A stretch of 64,000 nt of DNA from Bacteroidales bacterium. Its GTDB lineage: Bacteria > Bacteroidota > Bacteroidia > Bacteroidales > Tenuifilaceae. The position numbers and the translations under genes were made by a program. The notes under the pieces were generated by a model. The model did no database searches. It was not told the DNA's origin and saw only the letters and a program-made list of their open reading frames with translations. The stretch covers positions 62,001-126,000 of the forward strand of contig JAFGDZ010000069.1 in assembly GCA_016931855.1 (NCBI GenBank), given 5' to 3'. Positions 58,327 to 64,000 of this stretch are shown here, piece by piece (within the stretch, counting starts at the first letter, position 1; every line of letters starts with the position of its first letter).

Positions 58327-59463
58327 TTACCCCTCTACCAGTGGATTTATTGGTAGGTAAACACTAAATACAGAGCCCTGTCCTAGCTGGCTATCCACCT
58401 CAACCCTACCATTATACATTAGAACCAAGCGTTTAACAATGCTTAAGCCCAAGCCGCTACCCGTTACCTCGCGGGTTTTGGCATTCTTTATTCGGGAAAA
58501 CTCATGGAAAAGCTTTGGAATATCGGCATCATCAATACCTATACCTGTGTCCTGAACCGTAATAACAACATTGGTATCCTGTTGCTTTATTGTGCATAAA
58601 ACTTTTCCCCCAACATTGTTATACTTTACTGCATTCGATATTAGGTTGTTAAACACAATCACCATCTCATCGGAATCGGCATTGTAGGTGCAGCCATCAT
58701 CGGCAGCAAGCGACATGGTAACGTCGCGCTGTATGGCAAGGGGCATCATGGTATCCATTGCCGATTTGGCCACAAGGCAAAGATCCAGCTCGCGAAGCTC
58801 ACGCTTCTTCTTCCCCGACTCAATGTGAGTAAGGTCAAGCAAATCCATAATCATGGTTCGCATGGATTTTACCCGTGCTAGGGAGCGGTCTATCATCTCG
58901 TCGTAAGCAGTCATACTGGAACCCATTTGCTTCTCCTGCATAATGTTAAGGTACCCCTCAATGGCGTTAAGCGGAGCTTTTAGCTCATGCGATAGTACCG
59001 ATAGGAACTGGAAGCGAACCTGTTTTCCTTCCTTGTGCATTTTACGGGTCATCCGCCTAAGGAAGTAGTGCTTTGAGATGTTTTCCATTGATGATTTTAG
59101 CTCCTGAGGGGTAAAGGGTTTAGGAACAAAATCATATGCACCAATGGTAGTTGCTTTAACGGCAAGCTCCAGCGATGCGTACGAGGTAATCATCATAACC
59201 AGAATATCAAGCTGGTTGTTATTAATAAACTCCAAAACCTCAACGCCCTGTATGCCTGGCAGCTTATTATCGAGCAGTACTATGGCTGGCGGAGTTTTCT
59301 TTATAAACTCAAGCGCCTCCTCGCCAGTTGCTGCTTCAATTACGTTAAACCCAATATCATCGTCCATAAAAGGGTACGATACGGTGAAGTTTCGTAGTAT
59401 TCTTGATACTCCAGAACGAATACCGGGCTCATCGTCAACCACCAGTACGTCTAACGCTTCCAT
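58327..59463 (-). CDS. REC-histidine kinase hybrid of the hydrogenase locus
   Basis: A 378-residue protein with a receiver domain first (VLVVDDEPGIRSGVSRIL, phospho-Asp D65 in VLLDNKLPG) and a histidine kinase second (H159 in FLSVLSHELKAPLNAIEGYL; N-box NNLISNAVKYN; DTGIGI; GSGLGLSIVKRL). There is no sensor, membrane or DNA-binding domain. Such REC-HK proteins take a phosphoryl group on the receiver and change the kinase activity. It starts 1 bp after the preceding lone receiver gene, so the two are co-translated, and both follow the hydrogenase-like sensor kinase. A phosphorelay from that sensor is a reasonable inference. Confidence 0.88.
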   Translation of the reverse strand: MEALDVLVVDDEPGIRSGVSRILRNFTVSYPFMDDDIGFNVIEAATGEEALEFIKKTPPAIVLLDNKLPGIQGVEVLEFINNNQLDILVMMITSYASLELAVKATTIGAYDFVPKPFTPQELKSSMENISKHYFLRRMTRKMHKEGKQVRFQFLSVLSHELKAPLNAIEGYLNIMQEKQMGSSMTAYDEMIDRSLARVKSMRTMIMDLLDLTHIESGKKKRELRELDLCLVAKSAMDTMMPLAIQRDVTMSLAADDGCTYNADSDEMVIVFNNLISNAVKYNNVGGKVLCTIKQQDTNVVITVQDTGIGIDDADIPKLFHEFSRIKNAKTREVTGSGLGLSIVKRLVLMYNGRVEVDSQLGQGSVFSVYLPINPLVEG

Positions 59464-59464
59464 G

Positions 59465-59863
59465 CTATAGCTTTAAGAGTTTAAGAATATCCTTATGCAG
59501 CTGCTCGGGCCGAATGCCCTTTTCAAGGTACAAATCGGCACGTATCCACTTGCGCTCCTCCTCGGAGCTTATGCCAAAGGACATTCCGGTTTCCGATGAA
59601 ACGGCCGTTGCTATAATGATGGGCACATCGGGGTACTTCTTCTTCATCTTATAGCTAAGGATAAAGCCGCTATCGTCGTTCTCCATCATAAGATCCAGAA
59701 TGGCCAAATCGGGTTTTAGGTTTGCAAGCAGCTGCTCGGCTTCCTTTTGGCTCTCGGCAGTAACCACCTTAAAGCCGAATCGTTCTAGCTGAAATTTTAT
59801 CTGAAATAGATAGTCGATATCGTCATCTACCAGCAGAATTGTTTTTTTAGCCTCTACACCCAT
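59465..59863 (-). CDS. Stand-alone receiver (REC) protein
   Basis: A 132-residue single receiver domain: ILLVDDDIDYLFQIKFQLERFG at the N-terminus, phospho-Asp D57 in LAILDLMMENDDSG, a Thr in IIATAVS, and a Lys in YLEKGIRPEQL. It carries no output domain, so it acts as a shuttle or target of a kinase. It lies 38 bp after the sensory-hydrogenase kinase gene and 1 bp before the REC-histidine kinase gene. Its partner is presumably one or both of them. Confidence 0.88.
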   Translation of the reverse strand: MGVEAKKTILLVDDDIDYLFQIKFQLERFGFKVVTAESQKEAEQLLANLKPDLAILDLMMENDDSGFILSYKMKKKYPDVPIIIATAVSSETGMSFGISSEEERKWIRADLYLEKGIRPEQLHKDILKLLKL

Positions 59864-59901
59864 TGCTTTTGATTTTTACAATCCAATTATTAACTATCCG
59901 A

Positions 59902-61893
59902 TTATGAATCAGCTTCCATAGAATCTCGGGGCAGTATAATCCGGAATACGGTTCCGGTTTGCCCCTTGTGCGAATCGGTATTGGACTCTACCTCTATCCG
60001 CCCCTTGTGCATTTTAACAATCCCATAGGTAGTAGCCAGCCCCAAACCCGTTCCCTTTCCAATCCCCTTGGTGGTAAAAAACGGGGTGTAGAGCTTGTCC
60101 ATGTTCTCCTCTGGTATGCCCACACCAGTATCCTTTACGCTAAAAGCAACCTCGGTATCATTACCCTCAACCTCAACTACAAGGATACCCCCATTGGGCA
60201 TTGCCTCTATAGCGTTCTTATTAAGATTGGTAAGCACCTGCATCATCTGCTCGTAGTCCAAGTTTGCCTTTAGGTTGCTGCCCCTACAAATAACTCCCGT
60301 TTTAATATTATCGGGCTTAACCACTGATGCTAAGCTATCCTCGGCCAGCTTTTTAAGGTCAATCTCCTCCAGCTTAACCTGATTCTTACGCGCAAAGTTA
60401 AGCAAACCGCTTACAATCTTCTTGCAGCGCTCTGCTTGGGCCGATATTAGCTCCAAATCCTGCCTAAGAGGGTCGGTTGTGGCACACTCATCAAGCAGAA
60501 TATTGCTATACATTAGCACCACACCCAAAGGGTTGTTCAATTCATGAGCAATGCCCGCCGATAGCTGCCCCATATGCGCGAGCTTCTCGGAGTGCTTAAG
60601 CGCTTGCTGCACCTTAGCAAGCGTTTCGTTAGATATGGCCAAATCCTTTATTGAGTCGTGCAGCTCCTCAATGGTATAGGGCAAGCACATCTCAACCTCG
60701 GCAAGCCCCTCAACAATGGCTATGGCATGTTCTAAGCAGGTATCGTAGCCACAGGCGCCACAGTTTAGGTGGTCGCGGGGCGAAAACTTGCCCATTGAGG
60801 CAAGCACCTTATTAACCTGTTCCTCTGAGGGTAATGGCATTCGCCTATCGTTGGGACTAAAGGATTGTGTTAGGTTGATATTGGCAAACTCGTTAAAATG
60901 AGCCTCCCACTGCTTCCTCTGCTGGGGCTGTAGCTTATGCTGAACATAGGAGCTAACGTAGGTTCTGCGCTCAAAGCGCTTACCGCCAGCGGTCATCCCT
61001 GGCCCCATAATACACCCCTCGCAGCAAAGTAGCTCAAGGTTCTGACTCTGCAAATTACCCGATTCAAACTCCTTTATAGCCTCCTGAAAACCAATGCGCC
61101 CTTCGGCAACAAGCACATTTCCCTCAACAATATCATCAAGAATATTAACGGTTTGAATCAAACCCCGGCTAACGGGGAATATTGCCCCACGTCCTGCGCG
61201 AGGCGGGTCAAAATCAGAGGCGGTAACCGATTGGGAGTCGATACCTGCATGCTCCAGCATCCCCCTAAGCTCACGGAAGGTAAGCACCTCATCAACCTCA
61301 GCCGATTCGGCCTTTTTGGCAATGCATGGGCCAATAAACACAACCTTTACATCGTTACCCAGCATCTGCTTTACCACGCGTAGCATGGCCACCATGGGCG
61401 ATACTATTGGGGCTAAATGCTTTACCAAATCGGGATGATAGTATCGTATGTACGAAACTATTGCGGGACAATCGGATGAGATGTAACCATTACCAGTCTT
61501 CTCGTTAAGCAGCTTCTTGTAGGCGCTGGCAACCAAATCGGCACCAAACCCCACCTCAAAAACATGGCTAAAGCCAAGCGCCCGCACCATGCCAACAAAC
61601 TTGCGGTAATCCTTTACCTCGGAGAACTCGGCAGGAAACGACGGCGCTACCATTGCCACCACTTTTTGCCCCGATTGCAGTAGCTGCTTTACCTCGAGCC
61701 GCGAAAGAATAAACACCTTTGCATCCTGACTGCAAACCTTAATGCAGTTGCCGCAGCCAATGCAACGATCGGCAATAACCTCAGCCTGCCCATTAACTAT
61801 TTTAATGGCCTTGGCTGGGCACTCGCGCACACAGGTGTAGCAAACCCTACAGAGCTCCTTTACGGTGTAAACTAGCTTTTTATGCTGATCCAT
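59902..61893 (-). CDS. Sensory [FeFe]-hydrogenase module fused to a histidine kinase
   Basis: A 663-residue soluble fusion. Residues 15-54 hold two [4Fe-4S] motifs (C15, C18, C21, C25; C44, C47, C50, C54). Residues ~75-310 are an [FeFe]-hydrogenase large domain in which all four H-cluster Cys ligands are kept: C142 (SSDCP), C190 (GPCIAKK), C290 and C294 (LLCCEGC). The catalytic L1 reads SSDCP instead of TSCCP, so the proton-relay Cys is Asp; the L2 Met is Gly, as in sensory hydrogenases. A further 4-Cys cluster domain follows (C378, C381, C386, C403) and then a kinase (H450 in LSAGIAHELNNPLGVV, DTGVGI, GTGLGL). Likely an H2 or redox sensor. There is no PAS domain, unlike classic HydS. Confidence 0.88.
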   Translation of the reverse strand: MDQHKKLVYTVKELCRVCYTCVRECPAKAIKIVNGQAEVIADRCIGCGNCIKVCSQDAKVFILSRLEVKQLLQSGQKVVAMVAPSFPAEFSEVKDYRKFVGMVRALGFSHVFEVGFGADLVASAYKKLLNEKTGNGYISSDCPAIVSYIRYYHPDLVKHLAPIVSPMVAMLRVVKQMLGNDVKVVFIGPCIAKKAESAEVDEVLTFRELRGMLEHAGIDSQSVTASDFDPPRAGRGAIFPVSRGLIQTVNILDDIVEGNVLVAEGRIGFQEAIKEFESGNLQSQNLELLCCEGCIMGPGMTAGGKRFERRTYVSSYVQHKLQPQQRKQWEAHFNEFANINLTQSFSPNDRRMPLPSEEQVNKVLASMGKFSPRDHLNCGACGYDTCLEHAIAIVEGLAEVEMCLPYTIEELHDSIKDLAISNETLAKVQQALKHSEKLAHMGQLSAGIAHELNNPLGVVLMYSNILLDECATTDPLRQDLELISAQAERCKKIVSGLLNFARKNQVKLEEIDLKKLAEDSLASVVKPDNIKTGVICRGSNLKANLDYEQMMQVLTNLNKNAIEAMPNGGILVVEVEGNDTEVAFSVKDTGVGIPEENMDKLYTPFFTTKGIGKGTGLGLATTYGIVKMHKGRIEVESNTDSHKGQTGTVFRIILPRDSMEADS

Positions 61894-61904
61894 CTAAGGA
61901 TTAA

Positions 61905-61994
61905 GGTTAAAGGTTAAAAGATTAGGAGAAGATGTTTGATGTTAGATAATAGATATAAGGAACTAAACACTATACACCAAACACTATACACTAC
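61905..61994. repeat. Heptamer repeat block 9 between hydA and the sensor-kinase gene
   Basis: GGTTAAA twice, AGATTAG, GAGAAGA, TGTTTGA, TGTTAGA, TAATAGA, TATAAGG, a one-base slip, then ACACTAT, ACACCAA, ACACTAT, ACACTAC (61967-61994). The last unit contains the hydA stop codon. It occupies nearly the whole 97-bp gap. Confidence 0.85.
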
Positions 61995-63724
61995 ATCAGC
62001 ACATCGCGTTTGGTGTAACGGGTGTGGAGGTACTTTTTACTTAAGTCACTACCAGGAGCTTCCAAAAAGCGCTCGTACATATCGGTAACCATTGGATTTT
62101 TGTGAGCTACCTTAATGGTTTCCACCTCATCAATCTCATAAATTGATTTGGTGCGCGCTTTCACATCCTTCTCACTGGATCCAAAGGGTTGTCCTCCTCC
62201 GTTTACGCAGCCACCGGGGCAGGCCATAACCTCAATAAAATGGGCTTTAATCTCACCCGCTGCAACGGAGTCTAGCAGCGCTCTAAGGTTTCCCATTCCT
62301 GAAACCAGAATGGCCGTTAGCTTCTTATTCCCTATTTTAACTTCAACCTCTTTTATGCCTCCATTTGAGCGCAAATCGGCAATTTTGGGCTGCTGCATCT
62401 CCTTCCCGGTTATATAGTAATGGAGCGTACGGAAAATTCCCTCCGTTGCTCCGCCCGATGCGCCAAACAGCTTCCCTGCCGAGCTGCGCATGCCCAGTGG
62501 GCTATCGGGCTGCTGCGGCTCTATGCTATGAATATCAATGCCATACAAACGAATAAGCCTAGCCAGCTCCCGCGTAGTAATAACTGCATCAACATCGGAT
62601 ATGGCCTTTTGGGTCATCTCCTCCCGCTGCGCCTCAAACTTTTTGGCAACGCATGGCATAATGGCCACGGAGTAAATACCGTTTGGGTTTATCCCCTCAG
62701 CTGGTGCAAAGAACGATTTAATGATACTTCCCATTATCTGCTGCGGCGATTTACAGGTTGAAATCAGGGGCAAAATCTCGGGTTTAAACTGCTCGGCATA
62801 CTTTATCCATGCAGGGCAGCAGCTGGAGAACATGGGCAAAAACTGATTGGTTTCGATACGCTTTTTAAGCCCCATTGCCGACTCCAGTATGGCCACATCG
62901 GCACCAAAGGTAGTATCAAAAATGTACGAGAAGCCCATTTTGCGTAGCGCAGCGTTAATTACGCCGTTTATATCCTTACCTGCCTTAATACCAAACTCCT
63001 CGGCCAACGATACCGACACCGATGGGCCATACTGCACAACAACCTTTTGATGCGGGTTATTTAGCGCATCAAGCACATCGTCGAGGTTGGACCGCTCATG
63101 CAGCGCACCCGTTGGGCATACCATAACGCACTGTCCGCAGCTAATGCAGCTGGAGAAGTTTAGATCCCGATTCATGGCCGTTCCCACAACCGTTCGGCTC
63201 CCGCGGTTAACAAACTCAAGGGTTGACACACCTTGCACCTCATCGCAAATCCTAATGCAACGGCCACAGAGTATGCACTTTGCAGGGTCGCGCACCACAC
63301 CTGGGCTTGATAAGTCTAGCCTGTGCTTGCCCTTTTTACCTGATATGCGGCGCTCCCTAATGTTTAGCTCAACGGCCAAATCCTGAAGTTCGCAGTTCTC
63401 ATTGCGTTCGCAGTAAAGGCAATCGTCGGGATGGTTGCTAAGGAGCAGCTCCAGAATGGTTCGGCGCGCCTTAACTACTCGTGGCGAGTGGGTTTTAATC
63501 TTCATCCCCTCCTCAACTGGGTGCGAACACGATGGTACAAGCCCGGCTTTCCCCTCAACCTCAACCACACAAATTCTACAGGCGCCATTGGGCGAAAGCC
63601 CCTTAATGCTACAAAGGGTGGGAACACGTATTCCGTTGCGTAGCAAAGCCGATAGAATGGTTTCGTCTCTACGCACTTGTAATTCCTTGCCGTTAACCTC
63701 AATATTTAGCTGCATATCACTCAC
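61991..63724 (-). CDS. hydA: [FeFe]-hydrogenase catalytic subunit HydA
   Basis: A 577-residue enzyme that makes or uses H2. It has a plant-type [2Fe-2S] domain (C38, C49, C52, C66), a His-Cys3 [4Fe-4S] site (H98, C102, C105, C111), two ferredoxin [4Fe-4S] motifs (C150-C160 and C193-C203) and the H-cluster domain with all three signatures: SSCCPAW (C302 proton relay, C303 ligand), MPCVAKKFE (C358) and MACPGGCVNGGGQP (C502, C506). This is the long multimeric type that works with a NuoF-like HydB and NuoE-like HydC on NAD(H) and ferredoxin. The hydB end lies 3 bp upstream. The final stop codon is inside a heptamer repeat. Confidence 0.97.
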   Translation of the reverse strand: MSDMQLNIEVNGKELQVRRDETILSALLRNGIRVPTLCSIKGLSPNGACRICVVEVEGKAGLVPSCSHPVEEGMKIKTHSPRVVKARRTILELLLSNHPDDCLYCERNENCELQDLAVELNIRERRISGKKGKHRLDLSSPGVVRDPAKCILCGRCIRICDEVQGVSTLEFVNRGSRTVVGTAMNRDLNFSSCISCGQCVMVCPTGALHERSNLDDVLDALNNPHQKVVVQYGPSVSVSLAEEFGIKAGKDINGVINAALRKMGFSYIFDTTFGADVAILESAMGLKKRIETNQFLPMFSSCCPAWIKYAEQFKPEILPLISTCKSPQQIMGSIIKSFFAPAEGINPNGIYSVAIMPCVAKKFEAQREEMTQKAISDVDAVITTRELARLIRLYGIDIHSIEPQQPDSPLGMRSSAGKLFGASGGATEGIFRTLHYYITGKEMQQPKIADLRSNGGIKEVEVKIGNKKLTAILVSGMGNLRALLDSVAAGEIKAHFIEVMACPGGCVNGGGQPFGSSEKDVKARTKSIYEIDEVETIKVAHKNPMVTDMYERFLEAPGSDLSKKYLHTRYTKRDVLM

Positions 63725-63727
63725 TTT

Positions 63728-64000
63728 TTACTTAAAGAAAACTGCCGAGAACTTACATACATCCTGACAAACGCCGCAGCCAATACACTTATCCTCAATA
63801 ATAAAGTATGACGACCGTGGCGTACCAATAATGGCATTGGAAGGACACTTACGAGCACAGGCCGTACAGCCCGTACACTTCTCAACATCAATATAAAAGG
63901 TGCGCAAATCGCGGCAAACGCCGGCACGGCACTTTCTATCAAAAATATGCTCCTCGTACTCCTCCCTAAAGTGCTTAAGCGTGCTAAGCACAGGGTTTGG
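63728..64000 (-). CDS. hydB: NuoF-like hydrogenase subunit HydB, C-terminal end (5' part beyond window)
   Basis: The frame is open to the window end, so only the last ~90 residues are visible. [18 protein letters not shown] and CRAGVCRDL match the C-terminal part of NuoF/HydB, which binds flavin, NAD(H) and an Fe-S cluster upstream. After it come two [4Fe-4S] motifs, [12 protein letters not shown] and [11 protein letters not shown], typical of the hydrogenase-associated version rather than of respiratory NuoF. It ends 3 bp before hydA, so the two are translated together. HydC should lie further upstream outside the window. Confidence 0.88.
   Translation of the reverse strand, partial: PNPVLSTLKHFREEYEEHIFDRKCRAGVCRDLRTFYIDVEKCTGCTACARKCPSNAIIGTPRSSYFIIEDKCIGCGVCQDVCKFSAVFFK

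Overview
The window reads as a chromosomal segment of an anaerobic, fermentative Gram-negative bacterium of the Bacteroidota (most likely order Bacteroidales). Evidence seen directly: GldF/GldG genes, a TonB-dependent receptor with a carboxypeptidase-like N-terminal domain, lipid A synthesis (lpxB), TAnnTTTG-type -7 promoter elements with TTTG-like -33 boxes 19-20 nt upstream, a LytS/LytTR two-component pair, and no respiratory-chain genes. Ferredoxin-dependent oxidoreductases, an ADP-forming acyl-CoA synthetase, tryptophanase and [FeFe]-hydrogenase genes point to amino-acid fermentation with H2 as an electron outlet. No rRNA, tRNA, CRISPR array, transposase or phage gene was seen.

Layout. 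1-3.4 kb: end of an M14 peptidase gene, an HI0933-type flavoprotein and a RelE/ParE-like toxin-antitoxin pair with a palindromic operator. 3.5-15.3 kb (all minus strand): FAH-family hydrolase, DnaQ-like exonuclease, dnaN, DUF4340-gldG-gldF, SpoIID-like protein, lpxB, a small membrane protein, surE, hydE. 15.6-23.9 kb (plus strand): ADP-forming acyl-CoA synthetase, a 52-residue membrane protein, Mpv17-like protein, flavodoxin, aminotransferase and a four-gene 2-oxoacid:ferredoxin oxidoreductase operon. 23.9-28.2 kb (minus): MATE exporter, tryptophanase, UbiA prenyltransferase. 28.3-42.8 kb: TPR histidine kinase with NtrC-type regulator, macro-domain protein, lipoprotein, pheT, LiaF-like protein with a LytS/LytTR system, and a large metalloprotease/beta-propeller/beta-barrel protein. 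43.1-50.0 kb: an operon TM1266-like regulator - TonB receptor - hydG on the minus strand, diverging from a NitT/TauT-type ABC transporter. 50.0-57.4 kb: DUF protein, LysE exporter, amidohydrolase, a two-ligase graspetide (microviridin/marinostatin-like) gene cluster with a double-core precursor, an outer-membrane barrel protein, and ribF. 57.5-64 kb (minus): rex, a REC-histidine kinase, a stand-alone receiver, a sensory hydrogenase fused to a histidine kinase, catalytic hydA and the end of the NuoF-like hydB.

How the parts fit (inference): aminotransferase and tryptophanase supply 2-oxoacids; the VOR/KOR-type oxidoreductase makes acyl-CoA and reduced ferredoxin; the acyl-CoA synthetase conserves ATP; HydB/HydA disposes of electrons as H2. 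HydE and HydG, encoded at two separate loci, build the H-cluster. Rex (NADH/NAD+) and the hydrogenase-like sensor kinase could report redox or H2 state back to this system. HydF and HydC were not seen and presumably lie outside.

Two further points stand out: the graspetide cluster at about 53.0-55.3 kb, and a dispersed family of 7-bp-periodic intergenic repeats present at many gene boundaries and in several cases running into the 3' ends of coding sequences.
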